Source: Enterococcus pseudoavium NBRC 100491 (GTDB lineage Bacteria; Bacillota; Bacilli; Lactobacillales; Enterococcaceae). From it: a DNA stretch of 64,000 bases. Shown in pieces: positions 1 through 10,423 of this stretch. The position numbers were made by a program, and so were the translations under genes. The stretch spans positions 158,320 through 222,319 of the forward strand of contig NZ_BCQF01000001.1 of assembly GCF_001544295.1 (NCBI RefSeq). Reading direction: 5' to 3'. The first letter of the stretch is position 1, and each line of letters begins with the position of its first letter. Under the pieces are notes generated by a model that saw only the letters and a list, made by a program, of their open reading frames with translations, ran no database searches and was not told the origin of the DNA.

Positions 1-9
1 CACTTTCAC
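1..9 (-). CDS. 5' end of a leftward gene, possibly purR (partial)
   Basis: A GTG codon (complement of 7-9) is followed by AAA and GTG and preceded at normal spacing by a good SD (AGGAG). A leftward gene therefore seems to start here and run off the window. In Bacillus and, from memory, in enterococci, purR lies next to ispE and the zinc transporter, and PurR proteins begin with Met-Lys. The name is inferred from gene order only; three codons cannot identify a protein. Confidence 0.35.
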
Positions 10-322
10 GTAATTCACTCCTATTTCATTTTATTGTTTTTGAAGCCGTAGACCATTCTACTAGCGACTTGAACTTTATACCAGCTCATTTCTAGCGTTT
101 CACTTAATGGACTAGATGAACCTAGTAGCCTAGTTCGATCTTCAATGCAAATCATTTTTCTACTCACATAAGAATGGAATGAACAGATTATCTATTCTGA
201 TTTATCGTTTCTCATTATAAGGGTTTTACCGATAAAATTCGAGTATTTTCTCGGTTCAAAGTCCAAAAGTTCGTAATTTATTAATTATTACACAAAAAAA
301 GAGGAAAAGCTTTCGCTTTCCT
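10..322 (-). promoter_or_regulatory. Leader and promoter of the leftward gene
   Basis: This gene-free stretch holds a -10 hexamer TATAAT on the minus strand (complement of 214-219), giving the leftward gene a leader of about 200 bases. The -35 region is weak. The leader contains a diverged copy (about 53-113) of the intergenic element described separately. No known riboswitch fold was recognised. Confidence 0.4.
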
Positions 323-323
323 C
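293..323 (-). terminator. Terminator of the adc operon
   Basis: The hairpin GAGGAAAGC / GCTTTTCCTC directly follows the adcB stop codon and is followed by seven T residues on the minus strand. This is a standard intrinsic terminator. Confidence 0.85.
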
Positions 324-1153
324 TATTTTTCTAACTGTTTTCGTTGAATTAGAATCCGCAGTCGGCGTACGCCGTTTAATATTAGAAACAGCAAAATAAA
401 GCCTAACGTAATCGTTGCGCCTGGCGGTGTATCTAAATAATACGATCCGGTTAACCCCCCGATCATCCCGACGAACCCCACTAAAACACTGATTAAGATA
501 ACGATATTAAAACTTTTGCCGACGCGCATTCCGATGGCAGCTGGCAACACCATAATTGCTGAGATCAGCAATGCCCCAGCAATTGGGATCATAATGGCGA
601 TGGCAACCCCAGTGACAATATTGAAAATCATCGACATGATACGCACAGGCAAACCATCAACTGCGGCAATGTCTTCATCAAACGTCAAGACGTACATCGG
701 GCGCTTGAACAGGAAGAACAGGATCCCAACTAGTACAAATAGAACGCCTAAAAAGACAACTTGCTGCCAAGTGATGGTTACAATCGAGCCAAATAAATAG
801 GATTGGATGCTCAGCGCGGAATTTCCCGGCGCTAAACTCATTAAGACTAACGCAATTGCCAACCCTGCCGCCATCAGAATTGCAATCGAGATTTCCGAAT
901 AGGAACTGTACATATTTTGTAAATACTCCATGATAATCGCAGCAATAACCACTACTAGCAAAGTAGTTCCGGTCGGATTCAAGTTTAAGAAAAAACCTAG
1001 GGCAACGCCGGCCAAAGAAACATGGGATAATGTGTCCGCCATCAACGACTGACGGCGAATGACTAGAAATACACCTAACATTGGTGCGATTCCGGCAATA
1101 AAGATCGCGGCTAAAAAGGCCCGTCTCATGAACTCATATGAAAGCAACGCCAT
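323..1153 (-). CDS. adcB: Zinc ABC transporter permease AdcB/ZnuB
   Basis: This 276-residue integral membrane protein is the channel subunit of a high-affinity zinc importer (ABC-3 metal permease family). It has about eight hydrophobic segments, the family signature [10 protein letters not shown] near residue 40, and the C-terminal motif [12 protein letters not shown]. The start ATG has a good SD (AAGGAG). It overlaps the upstream ATPase gene by 28 bases, so the two are translationally coupled. It is the last gene of adcA-adcC-adcB, ending in a terminator. Manganese is an alternative substrate for the family; the His-rich binding protein argues for zinc. Confidence 0.93.
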   Translation of the reverse strand: MALLSYEFMRRAFLAAIFIAGIAPMLGVFLVIRRQSLMADTLSHVSLAGVALGFFLNLNPTGTTLLVVVIAAIIMEYLQNMYSSYSEISIAILMAAGLAIALVLMSLAPGNSALSIQSYLFGSIVTITWQQVVFLGVLFVLVGILFFLFKRPMYVLTFDEDIAAVDGLPVRIMSMIFNIVTGVAIAIMIPIAGALLISAIMVLPAAIGMRVGKSFNIVILISVLVGFVGMIGGLTGSYYLDTPPGATITLGFILLFLILNGVRRLRILIQRKQLEK

Positions 1154-1806
1154 TGAGAATTCTCCTTTCGTACCAACCGAATATGCCGATCAATATATTT
1201 TTTAGTATCCTCGTGGTCGTGGGTGATCATTAAAATACTCTTTCCGTGGGCATGAGCGCTATGCCGCAACAGCTCGTAAAAGGCGTTGCGAGATTTTTCG
1301 TCCATCCCCGTCGTTGGTTCATCTAAAATCATCAAATCAGGATTCTTAGCAAACAAACGCGCCAAGCTGATCCGTTGTTTTTGTCCGCCTGACAGTTCAC
1401 CCACTTTTTTCTCGCGCATATTCCACATATCAACCGATTCTAGCGCCTTCTTCACATGTTCGTGATCTCGCTCGCTTAATTTTTTAAACCACTTCCCTTG
1501 AGGATAACGGCCTGATTCAACCAATTCTAAAACGGTACTGGGAAATCCGACATTAAAAGAGGCGACTTGTTGCGGAATATAGCCGATACTTAATTTTTTC
1601 CCTTGATCATTTTTCTTTGCAATCGTAACTTTTCCACTGCTGGGTTTTAATAAACCTAATGTCGCTTTGATCAATGTCGATTTTGCGGCACCATTTTCTC
1701 CAGTCAAAATGACAAACTCTCCTGGATCAACGTGATAAGATACATTTTCTAAAACGGGTTCGTTGTCATAATAAAACGAGAGGTCTTCCACTTCAATATA
1801 CGACAC
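1126..1806 (-). CDS. adcC: Zinc ABC transporter ATPase AdcC/ZnuC
   Basis: This 226-residue ATPase powers zinc import at the inner face of the membrane. The Walker A reads GENGAAKST: the glycine before the lysine is alanine, as I recall for streptococcal AdcC, so it is probably a family trait rather than damage. The signature LSGGQKQR, Walker [14 protein letters not shown] and switch His (MITHD) are intact. The start is GTG at 1804-1806 with GGAGAG upstream. It lies between adcA and adcB in one leftward operon. Confidence 0.93.
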   Translation of the reverse strand: MSYIEVEDLSFYYDNEPVLENVSYHVDPGEFVILTGENGAAKSTLIKATLGLLKPSSGKVTIAKKNDQGKKLSIGYIPQQVASFNVGFPSTVLELVESGRYPQGKWFKKLSERDHEHVKKALESVDMWNMREKKVGELSGGQKQRISLARLFAKNPDLMILDEPTTGMDEKSRNAFYELLRHSAHAHGKSILMITHDHEDTKKYIDRHIRLVRKENSQWRCFHMSS

Positions 1807-1834
1807 GTTTGTCTCTCCTTTAAGAAGCGAGCGA

Positions 1835-2800
1835 TTAATGAATACTTTCCTTCAAAGCGGTCAAATTATCCCGCATGACAGAAAGATAGTCTTCGCCTGC
1901 TTTGATTTGTTTTTCCGTTAAACTTTCTAACGGATTTAATACTTCTAATTTAACTCCGGTCTCTTTTGATAATGTTTCTGCAACTTTAGATGAGGCATTT
2001 TCCTCGAAGTAAATCACTTTAACCTCGTGGTCTTCCACATAATGTTTCAATTCGCTTAAGCGACTAGGGGAAGGCTCTTGATCTGGCGAGATTCCCGCGA
2101 TTGCTTCTTGTGTTAAGCCGTATTGTTTGGCCAAATAGCCAAAAGCCGCATGCTGCGTGACAAACGTTTTGTTTTTAGCACCTTTAACTGCTGCTTGATA
2201 TTCTTGATCGACTGTTTTTAATTCATCAATGTAGCTTTCCGCATTTTTCTCAAAAACAGCCTGATCTTCTGGATATTTTTTACTTAGCTGATCTCGAATC
2301 GTCTCGACTTCTTTGATCGCTAATACCGGATCTAGCCAGACATGGGGATCTAAATTATGGTCATGACTATGTTCTTCAGGCTCTTCTGCAGCATGATCGT
2401 GAGCCTCTTCATGATCATGCTCCGTTCCTTCCATTAACGTGATGTTTTGGGAAGCTTTGATGATCTCAGTTTTTTTCGTATCAATTGTATCCGTTAAATT
2501 CTCCGTCCAAGTTTCTAGTTCTGGACTGTTGTAGACAAACACATCGGCATCCGCAATTTTTGCCAAATCTTTAGCAGAAGGTTCAAAATCATGGGGCTCG
2601 GTTCCAGCTGGAATCAGCAATTCTACCTGGCCTTTGTCACCAACTACTTGTTTGGTGAATTCATACATTGGATAGAAAGTCGTCATCACTTGAATTTTTC
2701 CATCCGCGGCAGTCTCCTTTTGATCTTGTCCGCCACAAGCCGTCAATAAAACTGATAATAACATAGTTCCCAACAGTAGTAGTCCTTTTTGCATTTTCAT
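1835..2800 (-). CDS. adcA: Zinc-binding lipoprotein AdcA/ZnuA
   Basis: This 321-residue surface lipoprotein captures zinc for the AdcBC permease. The N-terminus is a lipoprotein signal peptide with lipobox LTAC (Cys22). The mature part is a cluster A-I solute-binding protein ([35 protein letters not shown]) with a His/Asp/Glu-rich loop near residues 127-150, typical of zinc binders. It lacks the C-terminal ZinT domain of the longer AdcA proteins. It is the first gene of the operon, behind a Zur-type operator. Confidence 0.93.
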   Translation of the reverse strand: MKMQKGLLLLGTMLLSVLLTACGGQDQKETAADGKIQVMTTFYPMYEFTKQVVGDKGQVELLIPAGTEPHDFEPSAKDLAKIADADVFVYNSPELETWTENLTDTIDTKKTEIIKASQNITLMEGTEHDHEEAHDHAAEEPEEHSHDHNLDPHVWLDPVLAIKEVETIRDQLSKKYPEDQAVFEKNAESYIDELKTVDQEYQAAVKGAKNKTFVTQHAAFGYLAKQYGLTQEAIAGISPDQEPSPSRLSELKHYVEDHEVKVIYFEENASSKVAETLSKETGVKLEVLNPLESLTEKQIKAGEDYLSVMRDNLTALKESIH

Positions 2801-2840
2801 CTATCTAAACACCTTCTCTTCTTATTTTAAGACAAGAACC

Positions 2841-2901
2841 AATGTATCAGATGTTTTTCTATCCGTCAACACAAAGCGTAAATTTTACGATTTAAATTAT
2901 A
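2841..2901 (-). promoter_or_regulatory. adcA promoter region with Zur-type box
   Basis: On the minus strand TCGTAAAATTTACGC (complement of 2876-2890) matches the Bacillus Zur box TCGTAATNATTACGA at 11 of 14 defined bases. It lies just downstream of a TATAAT (complement of 2896-2901) and just upstream of a second candidate promoter, TTGACG (2864-2869) and TACATT (2841-2846) with a 17-base spacer. Either placement suits zinc-dependent repression. Confidence 0.65.
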
Positions 2902-3003
2902 ATAAAGCTTTTAAAACGTAAAATAAATGACCCTTCATTCATATGAAGAGAGAGACCTGTATCCGATTCATCGATGTACTTTTGTTATTTAAAACGAAAT
3001 CAT

Positions 3004-3040
3004 ACAAAAAAAGTATTATTCCCAAAATCGGAATAATACT
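3004..3040 (-). terminator. Terminator of ispE
   Basis: An 11-base perfect stem (AGTATTATTCC / GGAATAATACT) with a seven-base loop is followed on the minus strand by a run of T. Confidence 0.9.
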
Positions 3041-3082
3041 TACATGTCTCCTGTGATTGACGTTAACGCTAGGTAACCATTT

Positions 3083-3934
3083 CTATTTCAGTGTTCTAAC
3101 TAAATAGACTTCCTCACAAAAACCTTTCAATGCATTAACGACATGCTTTGCTCGTGAGTACTTATGACAAAGCGCGTAGACAGTCGGACCGCTGCCACTC
3201 ATCATGGCAGCATCAGCTCCATATTTCAACATCCGATCTTTCAGCTGTTGGATGACTGGGTGCTTTTTAATTGTGACGACTTCCATCGAATTCCCTAGGT
3301 TTTCGGTCATCTTCTGATAATCATTTTCTTCAATCGCTGAAACCAAGGCTGGTATATCGGGGTGGTATAAATCCTCCATCACAATCTTGGCAAAAATTGT
3401 TCGCGTCGAAACACTCATGCGTGGCTTGACAACTACGACCCAACATTGAGGCATCGGAGCGATCGGAGTCACTTTTTCGCCAAATCCTTCTACCAAAGAA
3501 GTCGTTCCATAGACACAATAAGGGACATCTGATCCCACTTCTGCGCCTAACTGTGCTAACTCTTCAACTGACAATCCCAAATTCCACAAACGATTCACTG
3601 CCCGCAAAGCTGCTGCTGAATCGGTCGAGCCTCCGCCTAACCCAGCAGCTACTGGAATCTCTTTGTGGATTTTGACTCGCAGGCCTTCTTTTATGTCAAA
3701 ACGCTCTTTAACCAACTCCAGCGCCTCATATACGTGGTTTTTTTTATCCGTGGGTAAAAAAGCCTTGTTGGTCTCAATGATAATTTTATCTTCTGGAATT
3801 TCTTCTAAATACAAACGATCCGCTAGATCGATACTTGTCATGACCATCGCCAATTCATGCAAGCCATCCGGCCGTTTGCCTAAAATATCAAGACCCAGAT
3901 TGATCTTTGCTGGGGCCTTCTCCATAATTTCCAT
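3083..3934 (-). CDS. ispE: 4-diphosphocytidyl-2-C-methyl-D-erythritol kinase IspE
   Basis: This 283-residue GHMP-family kinase would phosphorylate CDP-methylerythritol in the MEP isoprenoid pathway. The start motif KAPAKINLGLDILGKRPDG, the ATP-binding loop AAGLGGGSTDSAAAL (about residues 95-110) and the C-terminal MSGSGPTVYAL are all present, so it looks intact. Enterococci are known to make isopentenyl diphosphate by the mevalonate route, so this gene is likely an orphan of its pathway and its role here is open. It is monocistronic, with its own terminator. Confidence 0.9.
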   Translation of the reverse strand: MEIMEKAPAKINLGLDILGKRPDGLHELAMVMTSIDLADRLYLEEIPEDKIIIETNKAFLPTDKKNHVYEALELVKERFDIKEGLRVKIHKEIPVAAGLGGGSTDSAAALRAVNRLWNLGLSVEELAQLGAEVGSDVPYCVYGTTSLVEGFGEKVTPIAPMPQCWVVVVKPRMSVSTRTIFAKIVMEDLYHPDIPALVSAIEENDYQKMTENLGNSMEVVTIKKHPVIQQLKDRMLKYGADAAMMSGSGPTVYALCHKYSRAKHVVNALKGFCEEVYLVRTLK

Positions 3935-4112
3935 TTTCTCACCCGTTCAAATTTTTCACTAGACGATTCTATCATAGCCCATCCTAAAAGTATAGATAAT
4001 TCATTTTAGCATAGGCACTCCAAATTAGTTGAATAATTCTGCCTGAGGCCTTACCATTAATTAAGAACTACTAGCTACATGAGCGTCTCATTACAAATTA
4101 GGAGGGGTATGT

Positions 4113-4517
4113 ATGAAACTACTACCGAAAAATGATTGGTTAGACGGCGAAGAATTAGTAGGCAAGTTGATGAATAGCTTCTGGGATGATCGAAAAATGA
4201 ATGTCGATATTCGCGATCTGGATGATCACTATGAAGTGAAGGCGGACTTACCCGGGTTTGAAAAAGCGGAAATCGCTGTTCAGTACAACAATGATATTCT
4301 TTCGATCGATGCTGAACACACTACTGAAAATGAAGTTAAGGATGATGGTCGCTTCGTTCGCAGAGAACGCTCTAGCAGTGCTTATCATCGCCAATTCGTA
4401 GTCAAAGATATCTTGGAAGAAGCGATCAGTGCTAAATTTGAAAATGGCGTGCTCACTTTAAACCTGCCTAAAGCAGATTATCAGGAGAAAAAAGGGAAAA
4501 CCATTACAATTGACTAA
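4113..4517 (+). CDS. Small heat-shock protein (Hsp20/IbpA family)
   Basis: This 134-residue alpha-crystallin-type chaperone holds unfolded proteins in the cytoplasm. The alpha-crystallin domain spans about residues 35-125, with the diagnostic DLPGFEKAEI segment and C-terminal GVLTLNLPK. A very strong SD (AGGAGGGG) precedes the ATG. It is monocistronic, with a shared bidirectional terminator. No CIRCE or CtsR operator was found in the 150 bases upstream, so its heat control is not visible. Confidence 0.92.
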   Translation: MKLLPKNDWLDGEELVGKLMNSFWDDRKMNVDIRDLDDHYEVKADLPGFEKAEIAVQYNNDILSIDAEHTTENEVKDDGRFVRRERSSSAYHRQFVVKDILEEAISAKFENGVLTLNLPKADYQEKKGKTITID

Positions 4518-4521
4518 TTAC

Positions 4522-4558
4522 AAAAAAGGACAAGCCAGTAATCGGCTTGTCCTTTTAT
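4522..4558. terminator. Bidirectional terminator, hsp20 / mprF
   Basis: A perfect 13-base stem AAAAGGACAAGCC / GGCTTGTCCTTTT serves both converging genes. Confidence 0.92.
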
Positions 4559-4563
4559 ATTTC

Positions 4564-7125
4564 TTATACCTCAATCATTTCTTCAGAAATAGTCGCTCCC
4601 TTATTTTTCCCACGACCAATCAGCAATAATAGTTGCAAGGCAGAAAATAGGAAACTACTATCTTTCATGTAGGCAAAGTATCTAGGCCGCCAATGGTCGA
4701 CATAGATGGTCTTTTCCTCCGCTACTTGCTGAAAGGCATAGATCGAATGACCATATTTGTAAATCAAGTTCATGATCCGTTCCCCTAAAAAGGCGAAAGA
4801 AGTTTCCCCAACCTTCGCTAGCGGAGCCATTCCTTGATAGACCTCGCGATAGCCCTGTACCTTTAATTCATCCATTAAATGCAGCTTCAAGAAGGTGGGT
4901 AATTCATTAGGGACATTATTTCGAAACCGTAAAAGATCGAAGGACGCTTTCTCTTGGTTAATCGGCTGTTCGGTAATAAAACCGACAATCCGGTTTTGCG
5001 GATCACGAGCGATTCCGATCTTACTCGTCTCAAGATAGTCGCGGTCAAAGGAACCTACTGAGAAACATTTTTCTTTTTCCCCATTCAACCATTCATCTGA
5101 GATTTCCTCAAGCTCATCAAAAACTTCTTCCGGGAGCTTATCGAAATAGCTAAATTGATAGCCTTCATTTGCTAGCCGCTTGAACTCGAAGCGATCAGAA
5201 AAAACATCATGTTCGTGTTGGGTAAAATCAGTCACCCCAGTTTCTCCAATCTTATCAAAGTGAAATCCAAGATCATGTAAAAGCAACACATACTCTTCCG
5301 ATATTTTATAAAATGCCAACTGATAGCCTAATTTATCCGCGTGCTCCATAAAAGCAATAGTGGCAGTCTGCCATTTTGCTGGATTGCCAACTGGATCGCC
5401 TAAGACAAAACACTTATTGGCCCGAGTTTGAAAACCAAAAATAATTTGATCATTGCCATTTTCTTGATAATAAAAATACTGATAACCTGGTACCCGCAAA
5501 TAATGACTAGCTGGAGTTCCACCGTAGCGATTCACCAAATAGTTAAAGCGCTTCTCATCCCACATGGCCCCTAGTCTCGTTTCACTTTGGGTTAAGTATT
5601 GATATAAAATAGCTAGACACAAGATCGATAAAATTAACCCGACCAACCCGGAAAACCAGATTTCTTCTGATGGAAAAGCAAAATATTTCGTAGCTAAGCG
5701 TTGCGTGCTCCAAATTTGACCGCTATGATAACCTGCCACAGCGTAGAAAATAAACAGCAACCCGAATAAAATACCATCAAAAGCTAGGGCTCCCCAAGAA
5801 TAAACAAATTGTTCCCGATAAAATTCCTTCCGTGACATCCAGACGATCAATAGGATAATCAGATAAACAACGATCAAACGAATCGAGGCCGTTCGCGCTA
5901 CCGTATTGACAATCCCAAAAATCAGTAATAGGATTGTCGGCCAAAATGCGCGTTTTACTTTTTGCGAAATCCCACGAGCAAACCCTAATAGCAAAAAGCC
6001 CATTAATAAATTTAACGTCTGATCTAAAAAATCAAAAGAGAAGGGCAGCAGTACCTGAAACAGGCGACTGATATTAGAAAGATTGGTTAAAGTCGATAAT
6101 AATATCATCATGATTCCAGCAAAATAGACGGCGCTAACCATCACTACGTGGGCAAATTTTTGCGACAACAGCCGCGGTAGATTGTCAAAGTAACGATTCA
6201 ATTTGACACTCGTATTGGTCAAAAAGATGACGATCCCAGTGACAAAAGGAATCAAATAATAAAAAATTCGATAAAATAAAATCCAGACAACTGCTGTACT
6301 TTGATCCAATCCAAGATGACCTAAACCTAAAATCATCATAACATCAAATGTTCCGGCACCTCCAGGGACCATTGTCAACATCCCTAACCCGGTGGCGATG
6401 ACAAACATCGGATAAACTTCACCGGCGTTTAACTGGGCACCCATCAAATAACCGACGGCTAAAAAGACCAGCAACGCCCCTAGCCATTGACCTAATGAGG
6501 CAAGATACAATTCAAAAATCTGTTTTAAGCGAAACTCTTTAAAAATGGTCCGACGTCGGCCATAGACAAACACAAATAAAATTGGAGCAAACGCTCCACC
6601 CGCTAATAACCAAAAACGATAACGGACAAAGGGATTTTGGGTTCGGAAGAAAATTAGATCTAAAGAGGTGATAAAGGCCATCATCGATAGACCCGCCAAC
6701 ATAAAGAGCGCGATCTTAGAGATCATTGCCAGCACTTTCTTCTTCTCCATCCCCTTACCATAAAAGCTGGAGCGTAAACTAACGCCGACAACTCCGCCGA
6801 AGCCAGCTAAATTATTGATAGTATTAGTCGTCCAAGCAGAAACTAACCATTCTTTGCGGTTCATCCGTGGGCGCCCGGCCGCTTCCAGTGTTGTGATTGC
6901 CACGTGATCATATAAAAGCATGGGCAGAACACCACACAGACCGACTCCCAACATGCTTAATAATGCGAATTGATTCTGTTGTTTGATCGTTAACCAAACC
7001 GTTTGCCAGCTCATTCCATGGGCAATATTTTTCACCTGATTAGCGACGAAAAATAAAACGATCCCAAAGAAAATAATTTTGAGTAAGGTGGCATGCCGTT
7101 TGAACCAGTGACTGATAGTCGTCAT
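4564..7125 (-). CDS. mprF: Phosphatidylglycerol lysyltransferase / flippase MprF
   Basis: This 853-residue bifunctional membrane protein adds lysine from Lys-tRNA to phosphatidylglycerol and flips the product outward, lowering surface negative charge and protecting against cationic peptides. The N-terminal half (about 1-510) carries many membrane segments, with the flippase motif MVPGGAGTFD. The C-terminal half (about 520-845) is the cytosolic DUF2156 synthase domain (YGGTPASHYLRVPGYQYFYY, FVLGDPVGNP). Length matches full MprF. It is monocistronic and preceded by an unusual nested inverted repeat. Confidence 0.94.
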   Translation of the reverse strand: MTTISHWFKRHATLLKIIFFGIVLFFVANQVKNIAHGMSWQTVWLTIKQQNQFALLSMLGVGLCGVLPMLLYDHVAITTLEAAGRPRMNRKEWLVSAWTTNTINNLAGFGGVVGVSLRSSFYGKGMEKKKVLAMISKIALFMLAGLSMMAFITSLDLIFFRTQNPFVRYRFWLLAGGAFAPILFVFVYGRRRTIFKEFRLKQIFELYLASLGQWLGALLVFLAVGYLMGAQLNAGEVYPMFVIATGLGMLTMVPGGAGTFDVMMILGLGHLGLDQSTAVVWILFYRIFYYLIPFVTGIVIFLTNTSVKLNRYFDNLPRLLSQKFAHVVMVSAVYFAGIMMILLSTLTNLSNISRLFQVLLPFSFDFLDQTLNLLMGFLLLGFARGISQKVKRAFWPTILLLIFGIVNTVARTASIRLIVVYLIILLIVWMSRKEFYREQFVYSWGALAFDGILFGLLFIFYAVAGYHSGQIWSTQRLATKYFAFPSEEIWFSGLVGLILSILCLAILYQYLTQSETRLGAMWDEKRFNYLVNRYGGTPASHYLRVPGYQYFYYQENGNDQIIFGFQTRANKCFVLGDPVGNPAKWQTATIAFMEHADKLGYQLAFYKISEEYVLLLHDLGFHFDKIGETGVTDFTQHEHDVFSDRFEFKRLANEGYQFSYFDKLPEEVFDELEEISDEWLNGEKEKCFSVGSFDRDYLETSKIGIARDPQNRIVGFITEQPINQEKASFDLLRFRNNVPNELPTFLKLHLMDELKVQGYREVYQGMAPLAKVGETSFAFLGERIMNLIYKYGHSIYAFQQVAEEKTIYVDHWRPRYFAYMKDSSFLFSALQLLLLIGRGKNKGATISEEMIEV

Positions 7126-7424
7126 CCTTCTACTCCCATTCTTTCTTTTCTTATACTCTATTTTAAAGGAATTACGCCTTGGACGCTATCCTTTTAATTA
7201 GCGCGTTCCATCAAATATAATTTGTTATTTGAAGTATAGCGCGCTATTTTCTGAGCCTACTATACTCAATCTTAACGAAGGCCAAATAAGCGTGAGCCCT
7301 GCTTACAAAAAATATGACTCCTGCACAGACGCTGGCTTAGCACTGCTCGTAACTAGCAGCCCAAAAGACTTATTTACACACGTATAAAAAAGTATGCCAG
7401 CTTCCCCCTTAGAAAACTACAAAT
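7126..7424 (-). other. mprF upstream region with nested inverted repeat
   Basis: About 75 bases upstream of mprF lies a nested palindrome. The outer arms TAGCGCG (7199-7205) and CGCGCTA (7240-7246) enclose inner arms TCAAATA (7211-7217) and TATTTGA (7226-7232). It could be an operator or an RNA hairpin. The rest of the stretch shows no open frame or recognised motif. Confidence 0.4.
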
Positions 7425-7452
7425 AAAAAGCCTCAAATAATTGAGGCTTTTT
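7425..7452. terminator. Terminator of rny
   Basis: A 12-base perfect stem AAAAAGCCTCAA / TTGAGGCTTTTT with a four-base loop lies just after the rny stop. Confidence 0.92.
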
Positions 7453-7460
7453 ATAATTAA

Positions 7461-9026
7461 CTATTTGGCATAATCAGTTGCCCGTGTTTCACGGATAACG
7501 ACTACTTTAATGTGTCCTGGATAGTCTAACTCATCTTCGATTCGACGACGAATGTCGCGAACTAAACGAGTCGCTTCTAAATCAGAGATTTCTTCTGGTT
7601 TAACCATGACACGTACTTCACGGCCGGCTTGGACCGCAAAACTTGACTCTACGCCATCAAAGCTATTCGAAATATTCTCTAAGTTTTCTAGACGACGAAT
7701 GTAGTTTTCCAGTGATTCGCTTCGGGCACCTGGTCTAGCTGCTGATACTGCATCGGCAGCGGCTACTAATACAGAGATGACGGAAGTTGCTTCTGTATCT
7801 CCATGGTGAGAGGCGATTGCATTAATCACCACAGGATTTTCACGATATTTAGCGGCAAGTTCTGCCCCAATTTCGACGTGGGATCCTTCGATCTCATGGT
7901 CTAACGCTTTCCCGATATCATGTAGTAACCCTGCTCGTTGCGCTAACTGAACATTTTCGCCTAACTCTGCGGCTAAAACACCAGTTAATTTGGCAACTTC
8001 GATTGAGTGATTCAATACATTTTGACCATAGCTGGTTCTGAAATGTAAGCGACCCAAAATCTTGATTAAATCTGGATGCAAGGTATGAGCACCCACTTCA
8101 AAGGCTGCTTGTTCCCCGTACTCACGAATCCGCTCATCCATTTCTTTGCGAGATTTTTCAACCATTTCTTCGATTCGAGCTGGATGAATCCGGCCATCTT
8201 GAATCAATTTCTCTAAAGTCATCCGGGCAATTTCCCGTCTGATTGGATCAAAACCGGATAGAACGACTGCTTCTGGTGTATCATCAATAATCAAATCAAT
8301 ACCTGTCAGTGTTTCTAATGTCCGAATGTTACGGCCTTCACGTCCAATGATGCGACCTTTCATCTCATCATTTGGCAAGGTTACAACCGAAACCGTTGTT
8401 TCAGAAACAGCATCCGCACCACAACGTTGAATTGCCATCGCCAAAAGATTTTTCGCTTTGCGATCAGCTTCTTCTTTGGCACGTTGCTCAGATTCCTTAA
8501 CCATGACGGTTAATTCATGGTTCAATTCCTCTTCGGTCGTCTTCATAATTACTTCTTTCGCTTCGTCTCTTGTTAAAGAAGCAACCTGTTCCAATTTTGT
8601 TTGTTGTTCATCAATCAGTTGTTCTACTTCTTTTTCTCGCTCGTCAATTAATTGCTGTCTAGCACTGATTTTTGTTTCTTTTTCTTCCAGTGAGTGCTCA
8701 CGTTTCTCAAGAGAATCATCTTTACGATCTAAAGTCTGTTCTCTTTGAAGCAAGCGATTTTCTTGCGATTTTAATTCTTGTCTGCTTTCTTTCAACTCAC
8801 TTTCAACTTGTGCGCGATACTGCTGGTTTTCTTCCTTGGCTTCCAACAAAGCTTCTTTCTTTAAGGTCTCCGCTTCTTTATTTGCATGCGTAATGATCCC
8901 TCTAGCAGTGTTTTGTGCCCCATCAATTTCTTTTTCATGGCGTGACTTTGCCCCCATGAAACCCAAACCAAGACCGACAATTAAACCGATGATAGCGAGG
9001 AGAATAGGAACTAACATTAAATCCAC
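7461..9026 (-). CDS. rny: Ribonuclease Y
   Basis: This 521-residue membrane-anchored endoribonuclease starts bulk mRNA decay in Firmicutes. Order: one N-terminal membrane helix (about 3-25), a long charged coiled coil (about 30-195), a KH domain with [15 protein letters not shown] (about 225-240), and an HD metal-dependent hydrolase domain with [12 protein letters not shown] (about 365-380). Full family length, strong SD (GGAGGT). It follows recA in the conserved order cinA-recA-rny but has its own leader and terminator. Confidence 0.96.
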   Translation of the reverse strand: MDLMLVPILLAIIGLIVGLGLGFMGAKSRHEKEIDGAQNTARGIITHANKEAETLKKEALLEAKEENQQYRAQVESELKESRQELKSQENRLLQREQTLDRKDDSLEKREHSLEEKETKISARQQLIDEREKEVEQLIDEQQTKLEQVASLTRDEAKEVIMKTTEEELNHELTVMVKESEQRAKEEADRKAKNLLAMAIQRCGADAVSETTVSVVTLPNDEMKGRIIGREGRNIRTLETLTGIDLIIDDTPEAVVLSGFDPIRREIARMTLEKLIQDGRIHPARIEEMVEKSRKEMDERIREYGEQAAFEVGAHTLHPDLIKILGRLHFRTSYGQNVLNHSIEVAKLTGVLAAELGENVQLAQRAGLLHDIGKALDHEIEGSHVEIGAELAAKYRENPVVINAIASHHGDTEATSVISVLVAAADAVSAARPGARSESLENYIRRLENLENISNSFDGVESSFAVQAGREVRVMVKPEEISDLEATRLVRDIRRRIEDELDYPGHIKVVVIRETRATDYAK

Positions 9027-9213
9027 CTCCGTACTATCTTATTTACCTATCTGTAGTTTTTTGATAAACGAATACTTAATTATCAATATGCCTACTTGCA
9101 TATGTGTGGCTGTCACACAACTTTATTCTAATGTTTGTCTGATAGCGTGTCAACTTTATTTCTCTTTTGTCCGGTTCACTAATTAAGCGCTTTGATTTAT
9201 GAGAAAAAAGAGT

Positions 9214-9256
9214 GAAAAAAAGCCAATGATCTTGTAGATAACACTAGATCATTAGC
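9214..9256 (-). terminator. Terminator of recA
   Basis: The stem GCTAATGATCT / AGATCATTGGC is followed by seven T on the minus strand. Confidence 0.85.
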
Positions 9257-9269
9257 ATTTTTTGTTTTT

Positions 9270-10319
9270 TTATTCTTCTAAGGGTAATTCTTCTTGTCCT
9301 GCTTCTTCAGCCTTACCCGCCTCTACATCTTCGCCGATTCCATAGGCCGCGCGAACCCGAGTAGCAACTTCAGCCATCATTTCTGGATGATCTGCCAAGT
9401 ATTTCTTGGCATTCTCACGACCTTGGCCGATTCGATCTTCCTTATAGCCATACCAAGCACCACTTTTATCAATAATGTCTTGCTCAACGGCCATATCCAA
9501 TAATTCGCCTTCTTGTGAGATTCCAAAGCCATACATAATATCAACTTCCGCAACTTTGAATGGCGGAGCAACCTTATTTTTTACAACTTTAATCTTTGTC
9601 CGGTTTCCGACAATATCCGTACCATTTTTCAACTGTTCGGCACGCCGGACTTCTAAACGAACGGTCGCATAGAATTTCAAAGCACGTCCCCCTGGAGTTA
9701 CTTCAGGGTTCCCAAACATGACACCGACTTTTTCCCGAATTTGGTTGATGAAGACCGCAATCGTCTTCGTTTTATTGATAGAACCAGATAACTTACGCAA
9801 AGCTTGTGACATTAAACGGGCTTGCAAACCAACGTGTGCGTCCCCCATTTCGCCATCAATTTCTGCTCGTGGAACTAACGCTGCTACAGAGTCGATTACG
9901 ATAATATCAACCGCACCACTAGAAACCAAGGCATCAGCAATTTCTAATCCTTGTTCGCCAGTATCTGGTTGTGAAAGCAGTAATTCGTCGATATTGACAC
10001 CCAAACGCTGTGCATATTGCGGGTCAAGGGCATGCTCAGCATCGATAAAAGCTGCTGTACCACCATGTTTTTGAACCTCTGCGATTGCGTGCAAGGCAAC
10101 GGTTGTTTTACCTGAACTTTCTGGACCATAAACTTCAATGATTCGACCACGCGGGTAACCACCTACGCCTAAAGCAACATCCAACGCCAAAGAACCACTT
10201 GGGATGGTTGAAATCTGTTGATCAACCTTTTCCCCTAATTTCATGATCGAGCCTTTTCCGTAATTCTTTTCAATCTTCTTCATTGCAGCATCTAAAGCTG
10301 CTTTACGATCATTTGCCAA
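9270..10319 (-). CDS. recA: Recombinase RecA
   Basis: This 349-residue DNA-dependent ATPase forms filaments on single-stranded DNA, drives homologous recombination and triggers LexA self-cleavage. Walker [10 protein letters not shown] (about 65-73), the loop [16 protein letters not shown], the [20 protein letters not shown] loop and an acidic C-terminus are intact. The start is TTG (complement of 10317-10319), set by AGGAGGAT upstream and by the family start [11 protein letters not shown] LexA box lies about 105 bases upstream. It is flanked by cinA and rny as in other Firmicutes. Confidence 0.97.
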   Translation of the reverse strand: MANDRKAALDAAMKKIEKNYGKGSIMKLGEKVDQQISTIPSGSLALDVALGVGGYPRGRIIEVYGPESSGKTTVALHAIAEVQKHGGTAAFIDAEHALDPQYAQRLGVNIDELLLSQPDTGEQGLEIADALVSSGAVDIIVIDSVAALVPRAEIDGEMGDAHVGLQARLMSQALRKLSGSINKTKTIAVFINQIREKVGVMFGNPEVTPGGRALKFYATVRLEVRRAEQLKNGTDIVGNRTKIKVVKNKVAPPFKVAEVDIMYGFGISQEGELLDMAVEQDIIDKSGAWYGYKEDRIGQGRENAKKYLADHPEMMAEVATRVRAAYGIGEDVEAGKAEEAGQEELPLEE

Positions 10320-10423
10320 TCGCTGATCCTCCTATTTCCTATAATAAATATGCTTTCCACATCATTATTTCTTTTTCAGTAACCCTAGTTTATCGGTTTG
10401 ATATCAAAAAAGCAAGCAAAAAA

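Noticed and set aside
237..278. Possible PurBox pair upstream of the leftward gene
   Set aside because: ATTACGAACTTT resembles a PurBox, but its partner is poor and both point the same way, unlike the known inverted pair.
9718..10074. 118-codon plus-strand open frame inside recA
   Set aside because: Antisense to conserved RecA motifs, with low-complexity content; a composition artefact.
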